Shown one piece after another: positions 24,617-33,800 of a stretch of DNA of 35,406 nucleotides; within the stretch, counting starts at the first letter, position 1, and every line of letters begins with the position of its first letter. Source of the DNA: Gammaproteobacteria bacterium. GTDB taxonomy: Bacteria; Pseudomonadota; Gammaproteobacteria; Pseudomonadales; Azotimanducaceae. The stretch lies in NCBI GenBank assembly GCA_021773555.1, contig JAJFKA010000068.1, forward strand, positions 1 through 35,406, read 5' to 3'. The notes beneath the pieces were generated by a model. It was not told the DNA's origin, did no database searches, and was given only the letters and a program-made list of their open reading frames with translations. The position numbers and the translations under genes are program-made.

Positions 24617-25516
24617 ATGGCGCGAGAGAACGTAGAAGTCGGAGTAATGTTTGCTGATGTGACCGGCAGTACGAAGCTGTACGAAACGCTGGGAGATGAA
24701 AACGCAAACAGAATCATCGGCAAGGTCCTCGATATCATGGCCAAGATTACCGAGGGTTATCAGGGATTTGTCATTAAGACGATTGGCGATGAGATCATGT
24801 GCCGTTTCGTTTCTGCTAACGACTGTGTTCGAGCAGCCATTGAGTGTCAGGAAGAAATTTCCGCAGGAATACAGGGCGAAACTGTGGAAATATCCATCAA
24901 GGTTGGCTTGCATTTTGGTCCAGCGATACTCATGGAGGATGGTGACGTCTTCGGTGATGCCGTGAATGTTTCGGCGCGTATGGCGGGAATTGCGAAAGGC
25001 GCACAGATAATTACAACCCAGGATACGATTCGGTTGCTTGATGCTGACCTGCAGGATATGAGTCGACAGTTTGACAAGACAACTGTTAAAGGCAAGGAAG
25101 AGGAGATCATTGTTCACCAGGTTGTCTGGGAAGCTAGTGATGATGTCACCCGGATCGAGATCCAGACGGATGAGGCAGAAGAGGAAGTCAGATACCTGGC
25201 GCTGGAATTTCAAGGCAACCAGACCCGAATGGGCTCTGATGATCACCGGATATTTGTGATTGGCCGAGGCGTTCAAAGTGATCTGCTTTGCAAAACCAGA
25301 TTGGCATCTCGTGCCCATGCGACGCTTGAGTTTCGCCGCGGCAAGTTTCTGTTGACCGACCAGAGCTCAAACGGCACGTTTGTAAAAACTGATGATGGCG
25401 AGAATATCTTCCTGCGGCGGCAGGAACTGATGCTCTGGGGTTCCGGTTCCATCTCGCTTGGTGAAGAAGTTTCCAAGGAAGATCCCAATGATGTAATCCG
25501 CTACATTTGCGAGTAA
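24617..25516 (+). CDS. Class III adenylate cyclase fused to an FHA domain
   Basis: 299 residues, cytoplasmic. The N-terminal cyclase domain (about 5-180) has both metal aspartates, Asp14 in MFADVTGSTKL and Asp58 in IKTIGDEIM. Lys54 and Asp114 (FGDAVN) are the ATP-specifying pair, and Asn117 and Arg121 (NVSARM) are the transition-state residues. It should therefore make cAMP. The C-terminal FHA domain (about 195-290) has VIGRG (Gly216-Arg217), LASRAHATLEF (Ser231, Arg232, His234) and SSNGTF (Asn252), the residues that hold phosphothreonine. The usual order in this family is a cyclase coupled to a sensor; here the sensor reads phosphothreonine. The kinase follows after 89 bases on the same strand, making it the obvious partner. 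Confidence 0.93.
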   Translation: MARENVEVGVMFADVTGSTKLYETLGDENANRIIGKVLDIMAKITEGYQGFVIKTIGDEIMCRFVSANDCVRAAIECQEEISAGIQGETVEISIKVGLHFGPAILMEDGDVFGDAVNVSARMAGIAKGAQIITTQDTIRLLDADLQDMSRQFDKTTVKGKEEEIIVHQVVWEASDDVTRIEIQTDEAEEEVRYLALEFQGNQTRMGSDDHRIFVIGRGVQSDLLCKTRLASRAHATLEFRRGKFLLTDQSSNGTFVKTDDGENIFLRRQELMLWGSGSISLGEEVSKEDPNDVIRYICE

Positions 25517-25605
25517 ATCTCCCTTAACAAAGCCCGCCCTAGGCAAACCGCCAAAAAAGCGCCAAAATACCCCGTTCAATCCAGACAATTTGCCAGGCTC
25601 AAGGT

Positions 25606-28600
25606 ATGTCAGACCATCGTCCTGACGAACCAGACGACAATGACACAGTCATTCGTCAGGAACCCAACGACGAAAAGACCCGGATCAGGAAGCAGGCCAA
25701 ATCTGCCGACCCCACAGAGGCCGGCGGCGAGGCGACTGTGTTACGGGAACCTGTTGCCAGTGGGCCAATAGCGACGGATCCAGAGGGCTCTACTCCAGAT
25801 CGAAGCGAAAACGCCACGATCATGCGAGAGCCGGTCGCCAGCGGTAACGCGACGATTCTTCGCGAGCCCGGCGGTGGTGGGAATGCCACCATCCTGCGTG
25901 AACCCTCACTGGACGGCAGCGCGACCATCATCAGAAGCCAGTCCTCCGGAGCCCCGAGTAATGATCACGCAACCATTTTGCGTGGTGGCGATCTTGCGGA
26001 TGGAGACGGTGATTCAACGGTCATGCGCTCCAGCGGGGATGATGATTCCACGATCATGAACCCGAGTCATGATGATGATTCGACCATCATCGGGGAACGG
26101 GCGACAAGTTCGGACACGACTTATATAGCGTCGGTGGGTCGCCAGATCGAGTCGAAAGGCAACTCTGAGGCCGGGCGACTGCTCAAGAACCGGTTTGTTC
26201 TCGAGGAAAAAGTCGGTAGTGGCGGCATGGGTGATGTCTACAAGGCACTTGACTTGCGCGCCCAGGAAGCCCAGGAACGTAATCCCTACATTGCAATCAA
26301 GCTGCTGAATGAGAATTTTGCGCGGCACAAAGACGCGTTCATGTCGTTGCAGCGTGAGGCACAGAAGACCCGGAATATTCCCCACAAAAATATCATGGGG
26401 GTTTACGACTTCGACCGCGAGGGCGATACCGTCTACATGACCATGGAGTTGTTGACCGGTAAACCGCTCGATGACTACCTGAAAGAACACCCGGAAGGCG
26501 TATCGGTTGAAGATGCCTGGAATATCATCGACGGTATCAGTCAGGGGCTGAGCCGGGCCCACGGGGCGGGCATTGTCCACTCGGACTTCAAGCCAGGAAA
26601 CATATTCTACACGTCTGACAAAATGGCCAAGGTTTTCGATTTTGGCATTGCCCGGGCGGTATCCAACCCCGGCGAAATAGAAGCCGATGGTGAGAAAACG
26701 GTGTTCGATGCAGCGTCGCTCGGGGCCTTGACGCCGACCTATGCCAGCTACGAGATGCTCAAGGGCATGGAACCTTCCAAGTCTGATGACGTTTATGCGG
26801 TTGCCCTGGTCGCCTATGAGCTCTTCACCGGCAAGCATCCCTATGATCGGGTTCCGGCGGACAAGGCGCTTGATCGTGGCATGAAACCGGCTCCTGTGCC
26901 GTTCCTTAAAAGACGGCATTGGAAGGCGCTCAGGCAAGGTCTGGAGTTAAAACGTGAGGAACGCACCCAGACAATCGATGAGTTTCATGAAGGGATGTTC
27001 AGCGAAGACCCGCCGGTGCTCCGGAATACGGCGATTGCCGTGGTGCTGCTGGCGTCTATCGGATTCGGCGCGTACCAGACGTTTTATGGCGGGGATGAAA
27101 AAGCCAATCCTGAGTTGGTGGCGCTCCAGGCTGAACGCCAGCAGACACAGACGATTCTCGAATCGACCCTGAACCGTAATGACTGGAAGTCAATCGAGTG
27201 GCATCAGGACATCAATAAAAGCTTTAAGGCCCTGGGAAAGGCGAATCTGGTCCTGCAGGAGGACTGGACCGATGATCTGGCTCCCGAGGAGCTTGACAAC
27301 CTTGACGTTGATATCGAGAAACGCAAACAGGATATTATTGGCGCTTACCTCAACAAAATCAGGGACTTACGAGAGCTGGCTACCCCCCTGCCAAACAATG
27401 ACTGGGAATCGGTGCAGCAGGCACTTGAGCTGCTGGTGGAAGCAGAGGGATACCTTGCCGTCGTCGAGGACTACAAATACAGCTTGTTTGACCCGGCGGA
27501 GGTTGGACGCGAGCGGGGTAGTCTCGATACCGCGCTGCAACTGCGACGTTATACGGATGCCGACTTTGCAGAAAAGAAACAGGCAGCCGATGAAGCAGAA
27601 GCAGCCCGCATCGCGGCGCAGCAACTGCGGGAAGAGCAACTGGCCGAAGAACAACGAATTTATGACGCCTATGGCGTGCAAATTGCTGATTTAAAAGAAA
27701 TATTGCGCTGCAAAGGTAATATTCCTTCCGATAGCTCTGATGTGGGCAATTATCGAGATCCAGGCATATCGGATACTGACTGGCGCCCCAATGTCCGGGG
27801 TGACGAATTAACATTGCTTGGCACAACGCTCAGAAAACTGGCGCAGATTAACCCGACCTGGTACGAGCGTGACGAGGAAAATATTGCTCGTGCTATTGCG
27901 GGTTGCATAGCGACCAGAATTGCCGTCGCCAGACCCGATCGTGCCCGGGAAGTTAAAGCGAGAGTGATGACTTACTTACCCGACGAGCCTTTAATAGCAA
28001 ACATTGAGATCAGTGATCGAGATCCCTGCAAAAAGCGTAATCTCGAAGGGCAAGGCACCCGCAACCGTAGCTGGTGTGAAGATCCTCTTACCGAAGGTAA
28101 TATCACTGGACCGCAGTTGGTAGTGGTGCCACAACCTTCCCAGCAAGCGCATAAGTTTGCCATCAGCAGAACCGAGATTAAGATTGCCGACTACAATCAG
28201 TTCTGTACTTACACGGGTTGTCAGAAGTTGAATGAGCAGAGGGGCTCGCTTCCAGCAACCAATTTAAGTGTGGCCCAGGCGAAAGCCTATGCCGAATGGC
28301 TTTCTGCACAGAGCGGGCGGACTTATCGCCTGCCCACGGTAGAGGAGTGGCATTATGCCGCGATGACGGACGATTACGGCGGAGTTGATGCCAACATCAA
28401 CTGCACGGTGGACTCTCGCGGCGTTCGTCTCGGTGAAAAGTTGCTGAGCGCGCTCTCGGGCCGGCCCAACAGCTGGGGTCTGTACAATCATGTGGGTAAT
28501 GCGCGCGAGTGGGCTGAAAGAGAGGACGGTACACTGGTCGCAGTCGGCGGCGCACACACGGATCCAAAGAGCGAATGCAGCATCGAGAAATCGGTTGCAC

Positions 28601-28659
28601 ACAGTGGTCAGCCAGATCCTGTGACGGGATTTCGCATCGTCAGACAGATTGACTCTTGA
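25606..28659 (+). CDS. Membrane Ser/Thr kinase with Thr-repeat array and FGE-like C-terminal domain
   Basis: 1017 residues. Residues 10-165 are a low-complexity array of Ala/Ser-Thr-Ile/Val-Leu/Met-Arg repeats. The kinase domain (about 195-460) has the glycine loop GSGGMG (204-209), Lys232 (AIK), the catalytic loop HSDFKPGN (Asp327; non-RD, Ser for Arg) and DFG (Asp345). HSD is also seen in PpkA-type kinases. One membrane helix (about 475-492) leads to a periplasmic part with a charged, coiled-coil-prone region (about 500-700, with an EEQLAEEQ-rich end near 680). The last part (about 835-1017) is like the FGE/sulfatase-modifying fold: ISRTEIKIADYNQFC, QAKAYAEWLSAQSGRTYRLPTVEEWHYAA, NVGNAREW-like HVGNAREWAE and TGFRIVRQ. 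The copper-binding cysteines of true FGE are not evident, so it is probably a binding domain. AAGG lies very close to the ATG. Confidence 0.93.
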   Translation: MSDHRPDEPDDNDTVIRQEPNDEKTRIRKQAKSADPTEAGGEATVLREPVASGPIATDPEGSTPDRSENATIMREPVASGNATILREPGGGGNATILREPSLDGSATIIRSQSSGAPSNDHATILRGGDLADGDGDSTVMRSSGDDDSTIMNPSHDDDSTIIGERATSSDTTYIASVGRQIESKGNSEAGRLLKNRFVLEEKVGSGGMGDVYKALDLRAQEAQERNPYIAIKLLNENFARHKDAFMSLQREAQKTRNIPHKNIMGVYDFDREGDTVYMTMELLTGKPLDDYLKEHPEGVSVEDAWNIIDGISQGLSRAHGAGIVHSDFKPGNIFYTSDKMAKVFDFGIARAVSNPGEIEADGEKTVFDAASLGALTPTYASYEMLKGMEPSKSDDVYAVALVAYELFTGKHPYDRVPADKALDRGMKPAPVPFLKRRHWKALRQGLELKREERTQTIDEFHEGMFSEDPPVLRNTAIAVVLLASIGFGAYQTFYGGDEKANPELVALQAERQQTQTILESTLNRNDWKSIEWHQDINKSFKALGKANLVLQEDWTDDLAPEELDNLDVDIEKRKQDIIGAYLNKIRDLRELATPLPNNDWESVQQALELLVEAEGYLAVVEDYKYSLFDPAEVGRERGSLDTALQLRRYTDADFAEKKQAADEAEAARIAAQQLREEQLAEEQRIYDAYGVQIADLKEILRCKGNIPSDSSDVGNYRDPGISDTDWRPNVRGDELTLLGTTLRKLAQINPTWYERDEENIARAIAGCIATRIAVARPDRAREVKARVMTYLPDEPLIANIEISDRDPCKKRNLEGQGTRNRSWCEDPLTEGNITGPQLVVVPQPSQQAHKFAISRTEIKIADYNQFCTYTGCQKLNEQRGSLPATNLSVAQAKAYAEWLSAQSGRTYRLPTVEEWHYAAMTDDYGGVDANINCTVDSRGVRLGEKLLSALSGRPNSWGLYNHVGNAREWAEREDGTLVAVGGAHTDPKSECSIEKSVAHSGQPDPVTGFRIVRQIDS
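25645..26094 (+). repeat. Threonine-repeat array in the kinase N-terminus
   Basis: At least ten copies of a short motif, core [A/S/D]-T-[I/V]-[I/L/M]-R, have Thr at residues 14, 44, 71, 83, 95, 107, 123, 138, 149 and 160. Copies at 71, 83, 95 and 107 are exactly 12 residues apart, as in NATILREP. Later copies lose the Arg and become Asp-rich (DDDSTIM, DDDSTII). Such evenly spaced threonines in a disordered segment next to a kinase domain look like autophosphorylation and FHA-docking sites. Confidence 0.85.
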
Positions 28660-28929
28660 AAATAGCGTTTAGGGCACTCCAAGGTAGAATTTCACCAGTC
28701 TTCTCGACTCCCGGCAAGACGGCGTAAATCGCGGCTTCACGTGGACTAATCGGTTCATATGCGATAACTTTCTTTTCACGTAAACCTCTAAAAACAAAAT
28801 GAATTTTCCGGAATTTCGAGGTTATCTGCTGTTACGGAAAAACGGCTGTATTTCAAAAAAAAATTTCCCGTTGTTACACCGGATTTGTAGAGTCAAATCC
28901 GGTGTTCACAGCGAGAGGAAGGCGCCGAG
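28660..28929. promoter_or_regulatory. Spacer between kinase and tpsB
   Basis: This 270-base, A/T-richer gap probably holds the tpsB promoter. It contains an A9 run (about 28857-28865), a palindromic TTCCGGAA (about 28807-28814) and a large inverted repeat immediately before the tpsB ribosome-binding site (separate entry). No T-run hairpin that would clearly terminate the kinase transcript was found, so read-through into tpsB is possible. Confidence 0.5.
28876..28905. repeat. 12-bp perfect inverted repeat before tpsB
   Basis: ACACCGGATTTG and CAAATCCGGTGT are perfect reverse complements around a six-base TAGAGT centre. It ends 24 bases before the tpsB ATG. There is no adjacent T-run on either strand, so an operator or a translation-controlling mRNA hairpin is more likely than a terminator. 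Confidence 0.85.
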
Positions 28930-30816
28930 ATGATGATACAAAAACTGGGGAGATTGCTATTAATGGGAACCGCTGGGCTGCTGTTGATGGGTGCGGGCGA
29001 ATTTCCCGCATTTGAGATGGATGAGCTGGATTTCGAAGCCAGGAAGTCTCTGACCGATTTGTTCGAGGAACCGGCATCCATTGATATCCCCCGGGTTTCG
29101 CGACGACTCTACGGGGAAGGCGACCTGAGCAGGCTACCGATCAAGGGTTTGATTATCGAAGGCGTGGTACCACACCCGGATCAGGACATCAGCCAGCAAG
29201 CCATCCAGAAGATTATTGACGACGAACTGGGGAAGCAGCAGGACATCGACCTGGACGACAATGGTTTCACGCGTCGCGACCTCGATGATATTGGCCGGTT
29301 CCTGCGGGAAATCATGGACCGCGGGTCGGTACCAGACATTGAAGATGTGGAGGATCTGACCACACTGATTGGCAAGAACGAATTTGAGCGTGACTGGATC
29401 ACCATCGAGCAACTGGATGCGATCGCGCTCGCCGTAACCGAACACTATCGTGAGAAGGGCTTTATCCTCGCGACTGCATTTATCCCGGAACAGGAAGTGA
29501 CCGATGGCGTCATCCGCCTGAATGTTCTGGAGGGTCGGCTGGGATCTGTCATCGTCTCTAACAATGAGATATTTGATCCGAAAACCATCAAGGCTGCATT
29601 CAGCAACGAAATTGGGCAACCCGTGACCGGAGAGCAGGTAGAAAGCGCCCTTCGTCGGATTAACGATTTACCCGGGGTACGGGTTAGGGGATCATTCTCA
29701 CCAGGAGATAATGTCGGTGAAACCCGACTCAATTTAGGAGTTCTGCAGGAACAATCGTGGACGTCCCAGGTGCTGGTGGACAACCACGGGTCGGAGACGA
29801 CTGGTGAAAAGCGTATTTTTGCCACTACCCAGTGGTTGAATATCGCCAACCGTGGACATCGACTGGTTCTCGGCATTCTCCAGTCGGAAGGCCCTGATTC
29901 TACAACCTATGGCCTCGCGGAGTACGAGGTCCCGATAACGAAAGACGGCAGAGGAAAAGTCAGGGCGTCAATCAGCACCAACGAATTCTCGGTGTCCAGC
30001 CTGGTTAACCTGCCAGTGATAGTGGGTGAAACAGATAACTATGGAATCTCTGCTTCGTACCAGTTTCTGAGAGGCAGGACCTTGAGCTTCCGGACTCAGG
30101 TTGGATATACACAAAAAGATGTGCTGTTCAAAGTGGGTGAGTTGACGACGCTATCCACGGACCAGGTGATTGAAACACTGAGTGTGTCGGCCGACTACAC
30201 CCAGTTGTGGGATGAACAACAGTTGTTGCTGACCGGGCGGCTGGGAATTGATCAGGGCCATATGGTCAGCGGGGAACTGAGAGATCAGTCAACCGACTTT
30301 ACGAAAATTTTGTTAAACGCCAATTTGCTGCAACGTTTCAGTATTCCGAATTGGCTGACGAAGGAGCGATCCTTTTTTAATTTTGTGGTGAAGTTGAATA
30401 GCCAGTATACGGAGAAATTTTTGTCTTCAGTTGAACAGTTTTCACTCGGAGGACCAAATGCGGTTCGAGCATTCGGTGTGAGCGACGTGTCCGTGGACAG
30501 TGGCGCCTACGCCGGCTTCGAGCTGTTCTTCGATTTGCCAATCGATCCTGTGAAACGCTTTAACCTGCCGCTTGACCCAATACGACCGTATTTTTTCTAT
30601 GACTACGCTTATGGCGTGGCGCGTGCACTGGGGAGCGGTTCCGACCGGGATGCGGTGATCAAGGGCTACGGGCTGGGTATGAGAATTAATTGGCCGGGAA
30701 CCGGCGTTGCGAATGTGATCTTTGCCAAGCCCCAGTCAACCCGTTATCAGGACAATTTCCTGGATGCGACCGGAAAACCCAGAATTTACCTGGATGTGAC
30801 TTACCAGATTCACTAA
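28930..30816 (+). CDS. Two-partner secretion transporter TpsB (ShlB/FhaC/HecB family)
   Basis: Outer-membrane beta-barrel that exports one large TpsA protein. A signal peptide (LGRLLLMGTAGLLLMGAGEF) is followed by POTRA 1, which begins LPIKGLIIEGVVPHPD. This POTRA carries a long acidic insert (about 95-150) before TIEQLDAIALAVTEHYREKGFILATAFIPEQEV. POTRA 2 follows (about 200-265, LGSVIVSNNEIFDPKTIKAAF). The barrel contains the loop-6 motif of the Omp85/TpsB superfamily as GGPNAVRAFGVS. The protein ends VTYQIH, so the last residue is not the usual Phe. GAGAGGAAGG lies upstream. The gene for the substrate starts 46 bases downstream. Confidence 0.93.
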   Translation: MMIQKLGRLLLMGTAGLLLMGAGEFPAFEMDELDFEARKSLTDLFEEPASIDIPRVSRRLYGEGDLSRLPIKGLIIEGVVPHPDQDISQQAIQKIIDDELGKQQDIDLDDNGFTRRDLDDIGRFLREIMDRGSVPDIEDVEDLTTLIGKNEFERDWITIEQLDAIALAVTEHYREKGFILATAFIPEQEVTDGVIRLNVLEGRLGSVIVSNNEIFDPKTIKAAFSNEIGQPVTGEQVESALRRINDLPGVRVRGSFSPGDNVGETRLNLGVLQEQSWTSQVLVDNHGSETTGEKRIFATTQWLNIANRGHRLVLGILQSEGPDSTTYGLAEYEVPITKDGRGKVRASISTNEFSVSSLVNLPVIVGETDNYGISASYQFLRGRTLSFRTQVGYTQKDVLFKVGELTTLSTDQVIETLSVSADYTQLWDEQQLLLTGRLGIDQGHMVSGELRDQSTDFTKILLNANLLQRFSIPNWLTKERSFFNFVVKLNSQYTEKFLSSVEQFSLGGPNAVRAFGVSDVSVDSGAYAGFELFFDLPIDPVKRFNLPLDPIRPYFFYDYAYGVARALGSGSDRDAVIKGYGLGMRINWPGTGVANVIFAKPQSTRYQDNFLDATGKPRIYLDVTYQIH

Positions 30817-30862
30817 CAGTAATTTTAGCCATTGGTGTTTGAATTGATGGTTGAGAGAGCGA

Positions 30863-33800
30863 ATGCGTAAGAGAGGGACGTACAAGCGCGTTAGACCAAA
30901 ACATAAGACTCAACTTTCTTATGAAGGCGCGCCTGTGCGTTCCTATAACCTGAAGCCGCTCACTTCGTTCATGCTCGAGCGAGGCCTGCTCGCTTCCGGA
31001 TTGATGGCGACCCAGCTTATGCTTGCGCCGATGGCGTTCGCTGGTCCTGAAGGCGGCGTGGTCGTCACAGGTGAAGGCAGCGTCAGTAAAGTCTCCCCGT
31101 TGCAGACCCATATCGCCCAGGAATCCCAGAATCTGTTGATGAATTTTGACAGTTTCGATGTGGCTGTTGATGAATCTGTACTCATCTCACAACCGAATGC
31201 GGCTGCATGGTTTGTGGGTCAGATAGTGGGAGGGTCACCGACCGCGATCTTCGGCAATATCACTGCGAATGGTCGCATTGCGCTTGTTAACCCCAGAGGC
31301 GTTGTCTTCGGGGAAACAGCATCGGTCAATGCCGCAGGAATCTTTGCTTCTTCACTCGGGCTTAACCATGAAGACATCTTTAACGGCGATACCGCGAATT
31401 TCCAGGCTGAAAAGGGCGGAGGTGGCTATGTTATCAACCATGGGCTCATATCGGCCTCTCTCGGCGGTGAGGTTACATTGTTGGGAGAAACTGTCGCCAA
31501 CACCGGTGTAATTGTCGCCACGCTCGGGCACGTGAACCTGGCCAGTGGCTCTCGGGCTGTCGTGAGTTTCGGCGAAGAACAATTAATAGGTATTGAAATT
31601 ACCGAGGCAGTACTCGAGAACAACGCGGGCCTTCGTGCAGCTGTTAGCAACAGCGGTACGATCGATGCAGATGGCGGTACAGTATTGCTAACGAGTTCAG
31701 TCAGTAAGAATCTGTTTGATCTTGCTGTCAATAATGAAGGTGTCATCAAGGCCAAGGAGGCGGAATATAGTAATGGCGTAATTCGGTTGTTTGGTTCGGG
31801 CAGCAGTGTGTTGAATACTGGCGTGCTTGATGCTTCGACAACAAACGTTGACGCTGGCGCCATTCAAATTGTGTCTGATGAGACAATCTCAATTACGGAC
31901 GAATCAAAAGTCACCGCAACATCTGTGGCCGGGCGTGGTGGCTCAATTGAGATGACAGCGGCCAATGTCCTGATCGGCGGGTCATCACAGGTTGATGTTT
32001 CCGGTGGTTCTGGCGGCGGTGTTGTATCTTTGCTGGCAGAGACCAGCGCTGTTTTGGGCGATTCGGTCTCAGTAACTGCTGATGGCGTAGTTGCGGGCGA
32101 CGGTGGTCTGATTGAAATAACTGGCGAGAATGTCAGCTTCTCCGGGTCGGCTTCAGCAACCGGAGGGTCAAAGGCTGGCGATGGTGGCGCGGTAAAACTG
32201 AACGCCACATCTCAGTTGGAATTCAAGGGTAGTGTCAATGTTGATGCACCCCACGGCGCAACCGGGGATCTTGTGTTCAGCGCGCCGGTGGTCACAATCG
32301 ACAGCGAATCCGGATTACGACAGCAAGCTCTGGAGCGATCTGCTGCCAACATAGAAATCAATGCGAGTCGTTTAGTTGTGCTTGAAAATCTGGACTCGGA
32401 TGTGCTCGATTTAGGGTCGGACAATCTCAGCATCAATGTCGCGGGGTCGTCACGGTCAACCGCAGCGACGGATGCGATTGGTTTTGTCATGACAAGTTCG
32501 AATGACGTACTCAGGACAAGTGGCACCATTACGATTCAGGTGACTGATGAAGGTGTCAATGCCAATGCCCTGATTGATATTGCCGGTAAATTAGAGCATG
32601 TGCCGGAACCGGCACCCTTACCAAATGAACCGCTTAATCCTGGTAATGACATCGCCCTGATTGCGAATCAAGGCCGGGTCAGAGTTCGGTCAACAGGCGT
32701 TTTGTCCGCCTCCGCCGACGGTCAGGGGTCGAAGCCGGGCGTTGTGCTGCTATCCGCGTCAGGATCAGACAGGCAGTCCGGAGTGGTTTTTGAGGGGGTT
32801 GTTGATGTTTCTCACTCAGAAGGGACGGGCGGCGTAGTAAGGTTATTAGGAGATAGCGTCATATTAAGTGGCGCGGCGACGATTGATGCATCGGGCGGGC
32901 AAGGCGGTGGTCTGGTGTTGATTGGAGGGAACTATCAAGGTGCTGGCGCCGAGGCAAACGCGCTTGAAACCTTCGTCGGTAAGAATGTCGTTATCGCCGC
33001 GAGCGCGATTGATTCTGGCGACGGCGGGACTGTCATTATCTGGTCTGATGAGAATACCCGATTCCACGGACAGGTCATTGCCCGGGGTGGCGATTCTGGT
33101 GGCGATGGAGGATTCGTTGAAACCTCATCACCCGGTTTTCTGCACGCGACCGGCATCGTAAATGCAGGTGCGACAAAAGGGGCCGCGGGAACCTGGCTGC
33201 TCGACCCTGCAGATATTTATATATCGGATTATGATGAGACTGATATCACCGAGGCTGCCGGGACCTACTCGGATTCAGGTGATGACGGTGGCTTTTCGAA
33301 CCTGCAGCCCTTGACCATAGAAACTGCATTGGGTCTGGGGACCAGCGTCATTGTTACGACGACGACGGCTGGGGGGGCGGCCCCTCGATCAGGCGTTATA
33401 CACGTTGTGGATCCAATCAATTTCACGGGTACGGGTACTGTTTCGCTGACGTTGAATGCGGATAGTGCGGTTATTTTCGATAATGCCGATCCCAATAGTT
33501 TTGACCCGACTTTTACCGGAACAATCGATGCAGTAAATGGTGGCACCGTCTCGGATAACGGCAGTGGCACCCTGAGTCTGGACATTAACGCGACCACCGA
33601 TGTCACCATTAGTGAGGTCATCGACGTCGATGGCACGATCACCATTGATGGTAGCGGAACTGCGTCTCTTACAGCCGCTGTCACAGCCGGTGCAGCGTTG
33701 ACCATCGGGGCGAGTTCAAGTCCAGCTACACTGAGTGTGAATTCAGCGGTTACAGCAACGGGATTCGCCATTGCGATGACCGGTGGATCCGTAACATTCC

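Noticed and set aside
24596-25318. 240-codon minus-strand frame opposite the cyclase domain
   Set aside because: Antisense to the cyclase, whose catalytic residues are all intact; no ribosome-binding site or domain.
26014-26937. 307-codon minus-strand frame opposite the kinase domain
   Set aside because: Antisense to a well-supported catalytic domain; low-complexity product with no family.
30446-30490. TpsB loop-6 motif VRAF in place of VRGY/VRGF
   Set aside because: The Ala form (VRAY/VRAF) occurs commonly in ShlB/HecB-type transporters, so it is not a defect.
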